A stretch of 64,000 nt of DNA from Zoogloea sp. (GCA_016703645.1 JADJBR010000007.1:682001-746000), one strand, 5' to 3'. Shown: positions 31,881 to 43,627, numbered from the stretch's first letter. A program made the numbers and translations. The notes: generated by a model not told the origin, from the letters alone.

Positions 31881-31912
31881 TTACGGTTTCCGTACCTTGA
31901 ATCCAGCCGAGA

Positions 31913-32131
31913 ATGGTCAAGCCTTCCAAGACGCCCAGTTTCGAATCCGCAGTCTCCGAGCTGGAAGTGATCGTCCAGGAGATGGAGAACAGCCAGCTCC
32001 CCCTTGATCAGGCTCTTGCCGCCTACCAGCGCGGCTTCGTGCTTCTGCGCCAGTGCCAGGACTTCCTCGGCAAGGCGGAGCAATCCATCCGCGTCCTCGA
32101 AACCACTGATACGGAAGCCCCATCGGCATGA
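31913..32131 (+). CDS. xseB: Exodeoxyribonuclease VII small subunit
   Basis: A 72-residue, almost wholly helical protein that joins XseA to form exonuclease VII, which degrades single-stranded DNA. The family pattern is clear: FESAVSELEVIVQEMENSQL, PLDQALAAYQRG, then LLRQCQDFLGKAEQSIRVL. Its stop overlaps the ispA start by four bases. XseA is not in this window. The pairing of xseB with ispA and dxs is the usual proteobacterial arrangement. Confidence 0.94.
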   Translation: MVKPSKTPSFESAVSELEVIVQEMENSQLPLDQALAAYQRGFVLLRQCQDFLGKAEQSIRVLETTDTEAPSA

Positions 32132-33024
32132 CCACCCAAGGCTTCAACCAATGGATGTCCCACATCCAGGAGCGCACCGAGGCCGCCTTGGCGCGGGCCC
32201 TCCCCGCACCCGATATCGCCCCTGCCCGCCTCCACGAGGCCATGCGCTACGCCGTACTGGGTGGCGGCAAGCGTGTGCGCCCACTGCTTGTTCACGCCGC
32301 GGGGGACGTGAGCGGCGGCGCGCCTGAGCGCCTCGACCGGGCGGCCTGCGCCATTGAAATGATCCACGCCTATTCGCTGGTGCATGACGACATGCCCTGC
32401 ATGGACGATGACACACTGCGCCGTGGCAAACCCACGGTCCATGTCCAGTTCGACGATGCGACGGCCCTGCTGGTGGGCGATGCCCTGCAGACCCTGGCCT
32501 TTCAGCACATCGCGGAGGCGCAGGTAAGCGACTCCCCCCAACGACAACTGGGCATGATCCGCCAGCTCGCCATTGCCTCCGGATCCCGTGGGATGGCAGG
32601 CGGGCAGGCCATTGACCTGGCATCGGTAGGCCTGCAGCTCAGTCTTGCCGAACTGGAGTTCATGCACATCCACAAGACGGGCGCACTGATCCGGGCATCC
32701 ATCGGCCTTGGCGTACAATGCGGCCGTGACCTTGGCGAAGACGAACTGGCATCCCTGGACCACGTGGGCAAGGTGATAGGCCTGCTGTTTCAAGTGGTGG
32801 ACGACATCCTCGATGCTGAAGCAGATACAGCCACGCTGGGCAAGACAGCGGGCAAGGATGCCGCCAATGACAAGCCGACTTACGTCAGCCTGCTGGGCGT
32901 CACGCGGGCACGCGCACTGGCCGAAGAAATGTGCGCAGAAGCGCTGGATCGCCTTGCCGCATTCGGACAGCCCGCTCGCCGACTCTCCGAACTGACGAGA
33001 TTCATCGTCCAGCGGCAGTTTTGA
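32128..33024 (+). CDS. ispA: Farnesyl diphosphate synthase (short-chain polyprenyl synthase)
   Basis: Condenses IPP with DMAPP and then geranyl diphosphate to give farnesyl diphosphate. The 298-residue length is normal. The first Asp-rich motif is HDDMPCMDDDTLRRGKPT (near residues 88-105) and the second is QVVDDILDAEAD (near 222-233). GGKRVRPLL near residue 49 binds IPP. The start overlaps xseB (ATGA). It supplies precursors for undecaprenyl phosphate and quinone side chains together with dxs downstream and ispH at 5.6 kb. Confidence 0.95.
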   Translation: MTTQGFNQWMSHIQERTEAALARALPAPDIAPARLHEAMRYAVLGGGKRVRPLLVHAAGDVSGGAPERLDRAACAIEMIHAYSLVHDDMPCMDDDTLRRGKPTVHVQFDDATALLVGDALQTLAFQHIAEAQVSDSPQRQLGMIRQLAIASGSRGMAGGQAIDLASVGLQLSLAELEFMHIHKTGALIRASIGLGVQCGRDLGEDELASLDHVGKVIGLLFQVVDDILDAEADTATLGKTAGKDAANDKPTYVSLLGVTRARALAEEMCAEALDRLAAFGQPARRLSELTRFIVQRQF

Positions 33025-33075
33025 CACCCGCCATCGCACATCCAAGAACACTCATTAACGACCCGGTAACCCGGA

Positions 33076-34974
33076 ATGCCCCTCGGAACGCAGCCCGCCA
33101 CTCCCCGCAGCAGCCTGCTGGAAAGCATCGCCTCGCCCGCGGACCTGCGCCAGCTCGACCCCAGCCAGCTCTCCCAGCTGGCCGACGAATTGCGCAATTT
33201 CCTGATCAGCTCTGTATCCCGCACAGGTGGTCATCTTTCGTCCAACCTGGGCACCATTGAGCTCACGGTTGCCCTGCATTACGTTTTCAACACCCCTGAA
33301 GACCGCATCGTCTGGGACGTGGGTCACCAGACCTACGCCCACAAGGTTCTCACCGGCCGCCGCGAAGCCATGGCCGGACTTCGCCAGTACCACGGCATCT
33401 CGGGCTTTCCCCGGCGCTCCGAGAGCGACTACGACACCTTCGGCACCGCCCACTCTTCGACCTCCATTTCTGCAGCCCTCGGCATGGCCGAAGCGGCCCG
33501 CATGCGTGGCGAGGATCGTCGTGCCATTGCGGTGATCGGTGATGGTGCCATGTCCGCCGGCATGGCCTTCGAGGCGCTCAACAACGCCGGCGACATGGAG
33601 AACCTCAACCTGCTGGTGATCCTCAACGACAACGAGATGTCGATCTCGCCACCTGTGGGTGCTCTCAACAAGCATCTGTCGCGCCTGCTGTCAGGCAAGC
33701 TCTACAACGGTGCCCGCAAGATCGGCAAGCGCTTCCTCGAGAACCTGCCTCCGCCAGTATTCGAGCTGGCACGCCGCACCGAAGAGCACGTGAAGGGCAT
33801 GGTCATGCCCGGCACCATGTTCGAGGAATTCGGTTTCAACTACATTGGCCCCATCGATGGGCACGACCTGGAGTCCCTGCTTCCCACGCTGCAGAACCTG
33901 CGCACGCTGAAGGGCCCCCAGTTGCTGCACGTGATCACCCGCAAGGGCCAGGGCTACAACCTGCCCGAAGCCGACCCCATTCTCTATCACGGCGTGTCGC
34001 GCTTCGACCATACTGCCGGCATCGCCACCGGCAAGGACGCCAAGGGCGGTGGCAAGCTCACCTACACCCAAGTCTTCGGCGACTGGCTGTGCGACATGGC
34101 AGCCGCCGACGAGCGGCTCGTGGCCATCACCCCGGCGATGCGTGAAGGCTCCGGGATGGTCCGTTTCGCTCAGGAGCATCCCACCCGCTACTACGATGTG
34201 GGCATTGCCGAGCAGCACGCCCTCACCTTCGGTGCCGGCCTTGCCTGCGAAGGCTTCAAGCCGGTGGTGGCCATCTACTCGACCTTCCTGCAGCGCGCCT
34301 ACGATCAGCTGATTCATGACATCGCCCTGCAGAACCTGCCAGTCATGATGGCCATCGACCGGGCGGGACTGGTCGGCGCCGACGGAGCCACGCACCACGG
34401 CGCCTTCGACATTTCCTATCTGCTGTGCGTCCCCAACCTGACAATCTTCTGCCCGGCGGACGAAAACGAGTGCCGGCAGATGCTCTACACCGCCTATCAG
34501 CACGATGGCCCCACCGCCGTACGCTACCCCCGTGGCAGCGGCCTCGGCGTCACTCCGCAGGCGGTGATGCAGACCTTGCCCATCGGCAAGGGTGAGATCC
34601 GTCGTAACGGCAATCGCACCGCGCTGCTGGCTTTCGGCAGCATGCTGGGCACCGCCCTGCAGGTCGGTGAAGAGCTGGACGCAACGGTCGCAAACATGCG
34701 ATTTGCCAAGCCCATTGACCGGGATCTCATCCTCCGGCTGGCGGGCACCCATGATCTGCTGGTAAGCCTCGAAGAGAACGCCACGATCGGCGGTGCGGGT
34801 TCCGAGATCGCCCGAGTGCTTCACGAAGCCGGAAAGCCCACCCGCCTGCTTCAGATCGGCCTGCCCGACCGCTTCATCGACCATGGTGACCAGGCGCAGC
34901 TGATGGCCGAAATCGGCCTCAATGCCCAGGCAATCCGCCAACGGATTGAAGAGGCCTATCAGCCGAATAGTTGA
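33076..34974 (+). CDS. dxs: 1-deoxy-D-xylulose-5-phosphate synthase
   Basis: Thiamine-diphosphate enzyme that joins pyruvate and glyceraldehyde 3-phosphate in the first step of the MEP pathway. The protein has 632 residues. Seen: [16 protein letters not shown] near the N-terminus, the ThDP/Mg motif [18 protein letters not shown] near residue 155, [15 protein letters not shown] near 178, and the transketolase-like middle domain with [15 protein letters not shown] (near 376) and [15 protein letters not shown] (near 430). It follows ispA by 51 bases, in the same operon. No oddities. Confidence 0.97.
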   Translation: MPLGTQPATPRSSLLESIASPADLRQLDPSQLSQLADELRNFLISSVSRTGGHLSSNLGTIELTVALHYVFNTPEDRIVWDVGHQTYAHKVLTGRREAMAGLRQYHGISGFPRRSESDYDTFGTAHSSTSISAALGMAEAARMRGEDRRAIAVIGDGAMSAGMAFEALNNAGDMENLNLLVILNDNEMSISPPVGALNKHLSRLLSGKLYNGARKIGKRFLENLPPPVFELARRTEEHVKGMVMPGTMFEEFGFNYIGPIDGHDLESLLPTLQNLRTLKGPQLLHVITRKGQGYNLPEADPILYHGVSRFDHTAGIATGKDAKGGGKLTYTQVFGDWLCDMAAADERLVAITPAMREGSGMVRFAQEHPTRYYDVGIAEQHALTFGAGLACEGFKPVVAIYSTFLQRAYDQLIHDIALQNLPVMMAIDRAGLVGADGATHHGAFDISYLLCVPNLTIFCPADENECRQMLYTAYQHDGPTAVRYPRGSGLGVTPQAVMQTLPIGKGEIRRNGNRTALLAFGSMLGTALQVGEELDATVANMRFAKPIDRDLILRLAGTHDLLVSLEENATIGGAGSEIARVLHEAGKPTRLLQIGLPDRFIDHGDQAQLMAEIGLNAQAIRQRIEEAYQPNS

Positions 34975-35056
34975 GTGCTTTTGTCGGGAATGATAGGATC
35001 AATTTACCAAGGGGCCATAGATCCCCATTCCCCAACGAGATTTAACGAGAACAGTC

Positions 35057-35866
35057 ATGACTACGTGCGAAGCCCCCACTCCGATTCCGGATGTCCAGAA
35101 CTCCGCGGACTCCCGCCAGTTGGCCATCAACAAGGTCGGCATCAAAGCCATCCGTCACCCGATCCGCGTCCAGGACAAGAATGGCGGCGTCCAGCACACC
35201 ATTGCGGTCTTCAACATGTACGTCGGTCTGCCCCACAACTTCAAGGGCACCCACATGTCCCGTTTCGTGGAGATTCTGAACAGCCATGAGCGCGAGATCT
35301 CCGTCGAGTCCTTTGAACCGATGCTGCGCGAGATGGTGAGGAAGCTCGAAGCCGAGACCGGCCATGTGGAGATGACCTTCCCCTACTTCATCAACAAGGC
35401 AGCCCCCGTCTCGGGCGTCCAGAGCCTGATGGACTATGAGGTCACTTTCATTGGCGAAATCAGTGAAGGCGGCGCGTACGAGTTCACGATGCGCATCGTC
35501 GTGCCTGTCACGAGCCTATGCCCCTGCTCGAAGAAGATTTCGGAATACGGCGCACACAACCAGCGCTCCCACGTCACGGTGACCACCACAACGAATGACC
35601 ACCTCTGGATCGAGGAGCTGGTACAGCTTGTCGAGGGGCAGGCATCCTGTGAGCTATATGGTCTGCTCAAGCGCCCCGACGAGAAGTTCGTCACCGAGCG
35701 CGCTTACGACAATCCCAAGTTCGTCGAAGACATGGTGCGCGACGTGGCTGGCTGCCTCAACAAGGAAGTCCGTATTGATGCCTATACGGTGGAGTCCGAG
35801 AATTTCGAATCCATCCACAATCACTCGGCCTATGCTCTGATCGAGCACGACAAACGCGCGAGCTGA
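35057..35866 (+). CDS. folE2: GTP cyclohydrolase FolE2 (type IB)
   Basis: Converts GTP to 7,8-dihydroneopterin triphosphate, first step of folate (and queuosine) precursor synthesis. The 269-residue sequence matches the FolE2 family rather than zinc-dependent Fol[12 protein letters not shown] near the N-terminus, [18 protein letters not shown], the metal/catalytic Cys segment [20 protein letters not shown], and [13 protein letters not shown] near the end. The enzyme is not tied to zinc, so it is useful under zinc limitation. It has its own 82-base leader after dxs and ends before a strong bidirectional terminator. No Zur-like box was recognised. Confidence 0.95.
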   Translation: MTTCEAPTPIPDVQNSADSRQLAINKVGIKAIRHPIRVQDKNGGVQHTIAVFNMYVGLPHNFKGTHMSRFVEILNSHEREISVESFEPMLREMVRKLEAETGHVEMTFPYFINKAAPVSGVQSLMDYEVTFIGEISEGGAYEFTMRIVVPVTSLCPCSKKISEYGAHNQRSHVTVTTTTNDHLWIEELVQLVEGQASCELYGLLKRPDEKFVTERAYDNPKFVEDMVRDVAGCLNKEVRIDAYTVESENFESIHNHSAYALIEHDKRAS

Positions 35867-35899
35867 CCCCCCCTCCCGAAGTGGTGGGCTGCGGGATCA

Positions 35900-35940
35900 G
35901 GACGAAAAAAAACGGAACCGAAGTTCCGTTTTTTTCGTCC
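35900..35940. terminator. Bidirectional terminator, folE2 / rplS
   Basis: The stem CGGAAC/GTTCCG with loop CGAA (35913-35928) is extended by eight As on the left, seven Ts on the right, and GGACG/CGTCC at the base. It lies between the folE2 stop and the rplS stop and should work for both strands. Confidence 0.92.
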
Positions 35941-35950
35941 TGGAAATGGC

Positions 35951-36349
35951 TCAGGCCTTGGCAGCAGCAGCCTTGGCAGCGAAGGACTTGTAGTCCAGCT
36001 TTTCCTTGATACGTGCGGACTTGCCGGAGCGGCTACGCAGATAGTAGAGCTTGGCACGGCGAACATCACCGCGACGCTTCACTTCAATGCTGGCCACCAG
36101 GGGCGAGTAGGTCTGGAACGTACGCTCCACGCCTTCACCGGAAGAGATCTTGCGAACGATGAAACCGGAATTGAGGCCGCGGTTACGCTTGGCAATCACC
36201 ACGCCTTCGTAAGCCTGCAGACGCTCGCGATTGCCTTCCTTCACCTTGACCTGAACCACCACGGTGTCGCCGGGGGCGAACTCGGGGATGGCCTTGCCTT
36301 GGGTCAGACGGGCGATTTCTTCCTGTTCCAGTTGCTGAATGAGGTTCAT
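35951..36349 (-). CDS. rplS: 50S ribosomal protein L19
   Basis: A 132-residue ribosomal protein at the 30S-50S interface. Recognisable segments: [53 protein letters not shown] and [19 protein letters not shown]. It is the last gene of the conserved rpsP-rimM-trmD-rplS operon. A GGAG-like RBS (AGGAGTTACGC) precedes the ATG. The gap to trmD is 87 bases. The C-terminal tail is Ala/Lys-rich (AAKAAAAKA). Confidence 0.97.
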   Translation of the reverse strand: MNLIQQLEQEEIARLTQGKAIPEFAPGDTVVVQVKVKEGNRERLQAYEGVVIAKRNRGLNSGFIVRKISSGEGVERTFQTYSPLVASIEVKRRGDVRRAKLYYLRSRSGKSARIKEKLDYKSFAAKAAAAKA

Positions 36350-36436
36350 GCGTAACTCCTGAAAAAATGGGGCCAGTGGCCTTTCGTGCAGAGCAGGTCG
36401 CCACCTGGTGCACGGCTTTGTTATGAAACCGGAAAA

Positions 36437-37219
36437 TCAAGCCTCCGGTTTCGTCTCAGACTGCCGGAATGCTTCCAGCAGTCGGAATTCTTCCTTGCTC
36501 AACACACGTTCCGCCAGCAGATCGGGGCGTCGCTGCTCGGTACGCCCCAAAGACTGCTGCAACCGCCACCGCCGAATCTCGGCATGGTTGCCCGAGAGCA
36601 ATACCTCCGGAACGCGCCGCCCTTCATAATCGACCGGACGGGTGTAATGCGGGCAATCAAGCAGGCCATCGACAAACGAATCCTCGATGGCCGAGTCCTG
36701 GTCATTCAACGCACCCGGCAACTGCCGGATCAGCGCATCAAGCAAGACCATAGCCGGCAATTCCCCCCCCGAGAGGACGAAATCACCGAGAGAAATCTCT
36801 TCATCCACACAACGGTCGATCAAACGCTGATCAACCCCTTCATAGCGTCCGCACAGAAGAATCAGGGATGGCTCCGCCCCCAACTCGAGCACCTTCCGGT
36901 GATCCAGCGGCCGCCCTTGGGGCGAAAGATAGATCACTCGCCCCGCGGCACCGACAGACTGCAACTGACGCGCCTTGGCGGCGATGATGGACTGCTCCAG
37001 AGGAGCAGGCAACATCACCATTCCCGGTCCGCCCCCATAGGGGCGGTCATCAACAGTACGATGGCGATCTTCGGTGAAATCCCTCGGATTCCAGCAATGG
37101 ATCTCGTACAGGGCCCTGTCAAGAGCCCTTCCGGTGATACCGAACTGCGACAACGCGGCAAACATCTCGGGAAACAGGGTGAGGACGTCATAGGCCTTGG
37201 GGCCTTTGCCTACCGTCAC
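36437..37219 (-). CDS. trmD: tRNA (guanine-37-N1)-methyltransferase
   Basis: SPOUT-family enzyme that methylates G37 of tRNAs with SAM, preventing frameshifting. I chose the GTG at 37219, which overlaps the rimM stop in GTGA, giving 260 residues; the frame stays open five codons farther upstream. Motifs: [23 protein letters not shown] near residue 52, [11 protein letters not shown] near 85, [11 protein letters not shown] near 110, [15 protein letters not shown] near 131, and [13 protein letters not shown] near 208. The knot-forming and SAM-binding loops are intact. Confidence 0.96.
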   Translation of the reverse strand: MTVGKGPKAYDVLTLFPEMFAALSQFGITGRALDRALYEIHCWNPRDFTEDRHRTVDDRPYGGGPGMVMLPAPLEQSIIAAKARQLQSVGAAGRVIYLSPQGRPLDHRKVLELGAEPSLILLCGRYEGVDQRLIDRCVDEEISLGDFVLSGGELPAMVLLDALIRQLPGALNDQDSAIEDSFVDGLLDCPHYTRPVDYEGRRVPEVLLSGNHAEIRRWRLQQSLGRTEQRRPDLLAERVLSKEEFRLLEAFRQSETKPEA

Positions 37220-37719
37220 CAGTCCGCTTCCCAATCCACCTGGATCTGTCCCGCCAACGTATCCACAGAAAGCACATAGGCGGCAACAAAAGGAATGAGA
37301 CGCTCGACATCACCATCCCGAACCTGAAGCACATCATGTGCACCGGTGGAGAGCAAACCCTCAACCTTGCCAAAACGCATTCCGGCGGCGTTGGTCACCT
37401 CAAGCCCCACCAGATCAGCCCAGTAGTACTCATCCTTCTCTGGCTTCGGCAGTGCCTCACGAGGTGCCGCCACAAAGTAGCCTGTTACAGCTTCGGCGCC
37501 ATTGCGATCCGGAACCTCGTCAAAGCTGGCAACAATGCCACCCTTGCCGTGCTCCCTGCACCCCTTCAACGTAAACGGAACCCACTCCTTGCCATCCGGA
37601 TCCGTGGCGAGCCACCATTGGGGGATCTTCTTCCAGGAAAGCGGATCATCGCCAAAGGGATGCACCTTAACCCAGCCTCCGACGCCAAAGGGCGCAACGA
37701 TGCGCCCCAGGATGATCAT
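37216..37719 (-). CDS. rimM: 16S rRNA processing protein RimM
   Basis: Assembly factor for the head of the 30S subunit; binds ribosomal protein S19. Started at the ATG at 37719 (167 residues), so the product begins [20 protein letters not shown], which is the usual N-terminus. A TTG at 37755, just after rpsP, would add 12 residues. The C-terminal PRC-barrel domain is seen in [26 protein letters not shown] and [13 protein letters not shown]. It is translationally coupled to trmD by a four-base overlap. Confidence 0.94.
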   Translation of the reverse strand: MIILGRIVAPFGVGGWVKVHPFGDDPLSWKKIPQWWLATDPDGKEWVPFTLKGCREHGKGGIVASFDEVPDRNGAEAVTGYFVAAPREALPKPEKDEYYWADLVGLEVTNAAGMRFGKVEGLLSTGAHDVLQVRDGDVERLIPFVAAYVLSVDTLAGQIQVDWEADW

Positions 37720-37756
37720 TGCCGAGTCTTTCGACAGTTCGGAAGACTCAGGCAAC

Positions 37757-38008
37757 TCAGGCGGCGGCCTTGGCGGCCTGCTTCACGAGGCGGGAGACGG
37801 TGTCGGAAAGCTGGGCACCGTGACCTTGCCAGTGGGACAGACGCTCGGCATTGACCACGAGGCTGACGGCATTGCCGGAAGCGACGGGATTGTAGTAACC
37901 GATACGCTCGATAAAACGACCATCGCGACGATTACGGGAATCGGCGGCAACGATGTTGTAGAAAGGACGCTTCTTGGAACCGCTGCGGGCGAGACGAATA
38001 ACAACCAT
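37757..38008 (-). CDS. rpsP: 30S ribosomal protein S16
   Basis: An 83-residue ribosomal protein, first gene of the operon. N-terminal [20 protein letters not shown] and IERIGYYNP are diagnostic. AGGA lies eight bases before the ATG. The upstream 199-base gap, shared with a divergent gene at 38208, must carry the operon promoter, but I could not assign boxes confidently. Confidence 0.97.
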   Translation of the reverse strand: MVVIRLARSGSKKRPFYNIVAADSRNRRDGRFIERIGYYNPVASGNAVSLVVNAERLSHWQGHGAQLSDTVSRLVKQAAKAAA

Positions 38009-38207
38009 GACTTGTTCCTGATCCGATGAAATGGAAAAACGTCGGATAATAGATTACCCCGGGAAAAACATCAAGGTTCATGCACCTATCACGGCTTCGT
38101 CACCCTACATCCCTCCAGGTCTCTCCCTGGTTCAAAAACGCCGAAACGCGGCACATGTCCCGGCGATTTAATTACAATGACGTCCTGGCCACGAGACTTC
38201 CCAGGCA

Positions 38208-39698
38208 ATGAGCGCCGCCGACTCCAACCTTTCCGATCGCACAGCGCCAGTTCTCGACTGGCTGGCTTCCCCTCTGTCTGACGACGCAGACCTGGAACTG
38301 GCGACGCTAGTTCGCCACCTTGACGAACTCGGCCGCTCCGATGTGAGTCGCAGCCAGCTCCAACGCTGCCTGGATCTCTTGCACACCCGCAGCATGGCCA
38401 TCAGCCGACAGTTCCGTGGACGCCTGGCCGTTGCCTCGCTGCCGCTGACTCTCGGGCTGCATCGTTCGGCGACACGACTGGTGTCGGCACTCGGCAAGCT
38501 GGTTACCTGGCACGAGGAAGTCCTGAACGAAATACGCCGCCGGCTGGTACGGACACTGCGCCGCAATCCGGCCACGATCAGTGCCAAGGCGCTTGAACTG
38601 CTCGGCGAACAGCTCACCGTCGCACACCTCGCAGGCAACAGCGCACCCTACGAATTCTGGCTGAAGGCCCACTCCCTTTACGCGGGCAGCGGGGCTGAGG
38701 CGGAGCCCGGGCAAGGCGACGAAGCACCCGAAAGTGCCAAAGCCGCTTACAAGTATCTCCTGGCCTTTTCGGCCGCCCACCCCGAGGGCCTCACGGGCAA
38801 GGAGATCTGCTGGCTGTCCGAGTTCATCGCCAGCAATGCAAGCAGCACAGCAATTCGCCACTCTCCGCCGGGGGACGACGAACTGGGCTGGTTCTGGCTG
38901 GACCCGGATCAAGACACTCAGCCCATGTCGATACACCGGCGCCATCCACCCGACCTGGACGGGCTGCTCTATTTCTCGGGTGAAGAACTTGCCCGTCGTG
39001 CCACATCCCTAATAGATCGCCTTGAAGGCGATGCCCCTCCACCCAGCGACTTCCATGCGGGGCTGGACCGATCGGAAGCGGCCTCACTCCTGAGGCGGGT
39101 CAGGGAATACTGGGCCTGCCCCCCGCGCCGGGAGCACTCGCGCCGTCGTAGTCAATATGCCGTTCGGGTTTGCTGCGGACTTGACACCATCTGGAAGATG
39201 CTCCGTGATCCGGGCCTGCCCCGTCAGGCGCTGTACTCATCTGAATGGATGGTGATCAATGAAAGCCCCACCGGCTACGCCATCATGCAAGTCACGGGTA
39301 CGGCCAGTGATCTGACTGCCGGCATGGCGCTGGCCCTGCGCCGCAGCGATGGGGAGCCCTGGACATTGTGCGTGGTGCGTTGGATCCGCACCGAGACACC
39401 CGAGCAGATCGAGCTCGGCCTGCAGGTTCTTGCCAATTCCGCCAAACCGGTGACCGTTGGCTTCCGCAATGCCAACCGCACCCGGCCCATGAGCCCCGCT
39501 CTGGTGTTGCCGCCAGTTCTTGCGCTCGGTCGTCAGCAGTCCATTCTTGCTCCGGCGGGTACCTATTCGGCACGCCGCTTCATGCTTGTATCAGACACCA
39601 ACCGCCTCTACATCGCCCAGGGACGCCTCCTCAGCCTCGACATGCAGACCGCCGCAGTAGAATTGTTTCAGTACGAAATCGACCCCTACCCCCTTTGA
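38208..39698 (+). CDS. Protein of unknown function, possible C-terminal PilZ-like fold
   Basis: A 496-residue soluble protein, no signal peptide or membrane helix. The N-terminal half is helical (for example TRLVSALGKLVTWHEEVLNE). The C-terminal third (about residues 345-430) has a beta-rich pattern, WMVINESPTGYAIMQV then LTAGMALALRR and CVVRWIRT, that resembles PilZ domains (NxSxxG followed by a G-containing strand). The arginine-rich c-di-GMP motif RxxxR is not obvious, so nucleotide binding is doubtful. It is divergent from rpsP, and its stop overlaps the convergent YihY gene by 13 bases. TACAAT near 38174 is a weak -10 candidate. Function not assigned. Confidence 0.7.
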   Translation: MSAADSNLSDRTAPVLDWLASPLSDDADLELATLVRHLDELGRSDVSRSQLQRCLDLLHTRSMAISRQFRGRLAVASLPLTLGLHRSATRLVSALGKLVTWHEEVLNEIRRRLVRTLRRNPATISAKALELLGEQLTVAHLAGNSAPYEFWLKAHSLYAGSGAEAEPGQGDEAPESAKAAYKYLLAFSAAHPEGLTGKEICWLSEFIASNASSTAIRHSPPGDDELGWFWLDPDQDTQPMSIHRRHPPDLDGLLYFSGEELARRATSLIDRLEGDAPPPSDFHAGLDRSEAASLLRRVREYWACPPRREHSRRRSQYAVRVCCGLDTIWKMLRDPGLPRQALYSSEWMVINESPTGYAIMQVTGTASDLTAGMALALRRSDGEPWTLCVVRWIRTETPEQIELGLQVLANSAKPVTVGFRNANRTRPMSPALVLPPVLALGRQQSILAPAGTYSARRFMLVSDTNRLYIAQGRLLSLDMQTAAVELFQYEIDPYPL

Positions 39699-40954
39699 GT
39701 GGTGGCCCGCCCGCGCGCCAGCAACTGGCTGAGCGACACATCGGCCGCCGCATGCACGGCGGCCAGCAAGTGCTGCCATGGCGCCACTACCCATGATTCA
39801 GGCCCGTTTGCCCGACCATCGGTGTCGGGCAGGGGCGCCAGGCCAAAAAGCGCCACCAGGTCCGACAGCAGCACACCCTCGGCAGAACGCGCCAGCAACC
39901 ATCCACCGGCATCCCCGCGCACGACGATTCTCGATGAAGAAAGGAGCGCGAGCGCCTCTCGAACCTCATCATGGCCGACCCGCGCAACGTCGGCCAGTCG
40001 CACCACGGACCGGCACTCGCCGACAGATTGAGCCTCAGCGAGCTCGGCAAGGATCAGCAATGCCACATAGAGGGGACGCCCGGGAAAATCGGGCAACGGT
40101 CGCCTCCGCAGACTTCGCTCGGGAAGGACGGCCGCGACGACGGCTCCGAGCAGGATAATGATCCACGAGAGATAGAGCCACAGAAGAAAGATCGGTACGA
40201 CGGCGAATGCCCCATAGACCAGGGTGTAGCTGGGAAAGTGCGCCAGGTAGAGCCCAAAAAGCCGTTGCATGACAAGGAACGCACCGGCCGCCAGCAAACC
40301 CGCCAGACCCGCGTCGACGAGCCGGACACTGCAATGCGGAACGGCAAAATACAGGGTTGCAAAAACCCCGGAGAGCACACCCAGGGAAACCAACCGCAAA
40401 CCTGCCACCTCCAGCCAGACGGGCTCATTCATCAGGTCCAGGGACACACTCAGCATCGCTCCGGCAGCAAAGACTCCCCCAGCCAACAGGAGAGGCCCCA
40501 GGGAAAGTACAGCCCAATATGCCACCAGGCGGCTGGCCCAGGGTCTGTGGGCCTGCACCCGCCAGATCTGGTTGATCACCTGATCGATGGTCCGCATCAG
40601 CATGATCGCAGTCAGGATCAGCACCACGCCGCCCACAATGGTCAGATTGGTGGCTTTCTGGCTGAACTGAAAAGCGTAGGTGGCGATCACCTTTCCCGCC
40701 TTCTCGGGAAGCAGGTTATCAAGCAGGAAGCCCTGCAACGCATCCCGGAATCGCTGGGACTGGGGAAACTTGCTAAATACCACCGCGACGAGAGTCACAA
40801 AGGGCACGAGTGACAACAGGGAGGTAAACGCCAGACTGGCCGCAACCTGAGAGCACCGACCATCCCTGAAGCGCCGCAATACCGCGCTCAGCAATAGCTG
40901 CAATGCCACGACTGATGAACGAAGGCGGTTACCGGAATCAAGCGCGGAGTTCAT
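39686..40954 (-). CDS. YihY/BrkB family inner-membrane protein
   Basis: A 422-residue protein with a six-helix membrane domain (about residues 35-290) and a soluble C-terminal domain of about 130 residues. Family signatures: AASLAFTSLLSLVPFVTL near residue 38, LPEKAGKVIATYAFQF near 84, and WLYLSWIIILLGAVVAA near 257. Members were once mislabelled ribonuclease BN; their real role is uncertain. The soluble tail, with ADVARVGHDEVREALALL and VVRGDAGGWLLAR, looks like a winged-helix fold, a variation seen in some betaproteobacterial members. It is divergent from wrbA. Confidence 0.9.
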   Translation of the reverse strand: MNSALDSGNRLRSSVVALQLLLSAVLRRFRDGRCSQVAASLAFTSLLSLVPFVTLVAVVFSKFPQSQRFRDALQGFLLDNLLPEKAGKVIATYAFQFSQKATNLTIVGGVVLILTAIMLMRTIDQVINQIWRVQAHRPWASRLVAYWAVLSLGPLLLAGGVFAAGAMLSVSLDLMNEPVWLEVAGLRLVSLGVLSGVFATLYFAVPHCSVRLVDAGLAGLLAAGAFLVMQRLFGLYLAHFPSYTLVYGAFAVVPIFLLWLYLSWIIILLGAVVAAVLPERSLRRRPLPDFPGRPLYVALLILAELAEAQSVGECRSVVRLADVARVGHDEVREALALLSSSRIVVRGDAGGWLLARSAEGVLLSDLVALFGLAPLPDTDGRANGPESWVVAPWQHLLAAVHAAADVSLSQLLARGRATTQRG

Positions 40955-40959
40955 TTACG

Positions 40960-41950
<991 letters not shown>

Positions 41951-41959
41951 AGGGCGGTA

Positions 41960-43492
41960 TCAGACCTGCGGATTCATCTTCTCCGCCCCCGCCTGGATCT
42001 TGTTCAGGGCATTGAGGTAGGCCTTGGCGGAGGCCACGATGATATCGGTGTCGGCGCCCTGGCCATTCACCACACGACCATCCTTCGACAAACGCACGGT
42101 GACCTCACCCTGAGCGTCGGTACCAGTGGTGATGGCATTCACCGAATACAGCAACAGCTCGGTTCCACTTTTCGCGACCACCTCGATCGCCTTGAAGGCC
42201 GCATCCACTGGCCCGGAACCACAGGACTCGGCCTTGGCTTCAGCCCCCCCTACCGCGAGGGTCACCCGTGCACAGGGTATCTCGCCAGTCTCCGAGTGAA
42301 ATGAGGACGACAGCAGGCGAAAATACTCCTTCGGCTCTGAACTCTCATCGCTCATCAACGCCTGCAGATCCTCATCGAAGATCTCGTGCTTCTTGTCCGC
42401 CAGCTCCTTGAATCGGGCAAAGGCATGATTGAGCTGCTCCTCAGAAGCGATATCGACACCCAGCTCCTGAAGGCGCGAGCGAAAGGCATTGCGTCCGGAG
42501 TGCTTGCCCATCACCAGCTTGTTGGTACTCCAACCCACGTCCTCGGCACGCATGATTTCATAGGTCTCACGATGCTTGAGCACACCATCCTGGTGAATCC
42601 CGGACTCGTGGGCAAAGGCGTTGGCACCCACAATCGCCTTATTGGGCTGAACGGGAAAACCCGTGATTCCGGAAACCAGCTTGGAAGCCGGGACAATCTG
42701 GGTGGTATCCACCCGGGTATCGCACTGGAAGACATCCTTGCGGGTCCGCACCGCCATCACGATCTCTTCGAGCGAGGCGTTGCCGGCCCGCTCACCCAGG
42801 CCATTGACCGTACACTCGACCTGCCGCGCACCGGCACGCACCGCAGCCAGGGAATTCGCAACGGCCAGCCCCAGGTCATTGTGGCAATGCACCGACCAAA
42901 CCACCTTGTCGGAGCCGGGCACACGTTCGATCAGGCGGCGGATGGTCTCCGCAAACTGCTCCGGCACGTTGTAACCCACGGTGTCCGGGACGTTGATGGT
43001 CGTCGCCCCAGCCTTGATCACCGCTTCGAAAATTCGGCAAAGGAAATCGATTTCGGAACGGCCGGCATCCTCCGCAGAAAACTCGATATCGTCCGTGTAT
43101 TCCTTCGCCCAGCCGATCGCCCGCACGGCCTGCTCAACCACCTGGTCGGGCGTCATGCGCAGCTTTTTCTCCATGTGGATCGGGCTGGTGGCGATGAAAG
43201 TATGGATACGGCCCGACGCAGCAGGACGGATCGCCTCACCAGCACGGCGGATATCGTTCTCGTTGGCCCGCGCCAGGGAACACACGGTGGACTCGCGGAT
43301 GGCCTCAGCCACCGCCTTGACGGCTTCGAAGTCGCCATTGGAGGCTGCCGCAAAGCCCGCCTCGATGACGTTAACCTTCATCCGCTCAAGTTGCCGGGCG
43401 ATACGCAGCTTTTCATCCCGCGTCATCGATGCACCCGGACTTTGCTCGCCGTCGCGCAGGGTCGTGTCGAAAATGATCAGCTGGTCGTTCAT
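41960..43492 (-). CDS. leuA: 2-isopropylmalate synthase
   Basis: First committed step of leucine synthesis: acetyl-CoA plus 2-oxoisovalerate gives 2-isopropylmalate. I chose the second of two adjacent ATGs (43492; GGGAG six bases upstream), giving 510 residues. Catalytic domain: [17 protein letters not shown] (near 6-22), [36 protein letters not shown] (metal-binding His pair) and [19 protein letters not shown]. Linker: [14 protein letters not shown] and [10 protein letters not shown]. The C-terminal regulatory domain (about residues 385-510) is present, so leucine feedback inhibition is expected. It lies 135 bases downstream of pssA. Confidence 0.97.
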   Translation of the reverse strand: MNDQLIIFDTTLRDGEQSPGASMTRDEKLRIARQLERMKVNVIEAGFAAASNGDFEAVKAVAEAIRESTVCSLARANENDIRRAGEAIRPAASGRIHTFIATSPIHMEKKLRMTPDQVVEQAVRAIGWAKEYTDDIEFSAEDAGRSEIDFLCRIFEAVIKAGATTINVPDTVGYNVPEQFAETIRRLIERVPGSDKVVWSVHCHNDLGLAVANSLAAVRAGARQVECTVNGLGERAGNASLEEIVMAVRTRKDVFQCDTRVDTTQIVPASKLVSGITGFPVQPNKAIVGANAFAHESGIHQDGVLKHRETYEIMRAEDVGWSTNKLVMGKHSGRNAFRSRLQELGVDIASEEQLNHAFARFKELADKKHEIFDEDLQALMSDESSEPKEYFRLLSSSFHSETGEIPCARVTLAVGGAEAKAESCGSGPVDAAFKAIEVVAKSGTELLLYSVNAITTGTDAQGEVTVRLSKDGRVVNGQGADTDIIVASAKAYLNALNKIQAGAEKMNPQV

Positions 43493-43627
43493 CATGGGCT
43501 CCCGCCGGTTCTTTGTATTTGGATTGAGGCGCACCCTCGACGTTCAATCAGTCGAAGGCGCAGGAGTTTGTGAATTGAATCTGGCACCTGGACACTTGGC
43601 TCACAGCCAAGCGCTCCGGGGCCCGGA

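Noticed and set aside
39686-40954. Ribonuclease BN annotation for the YihY protein
   Set aside because: This is a historical misnomer for the family; no nuclease motif is present and the protein is a multi-helix membrane protein.
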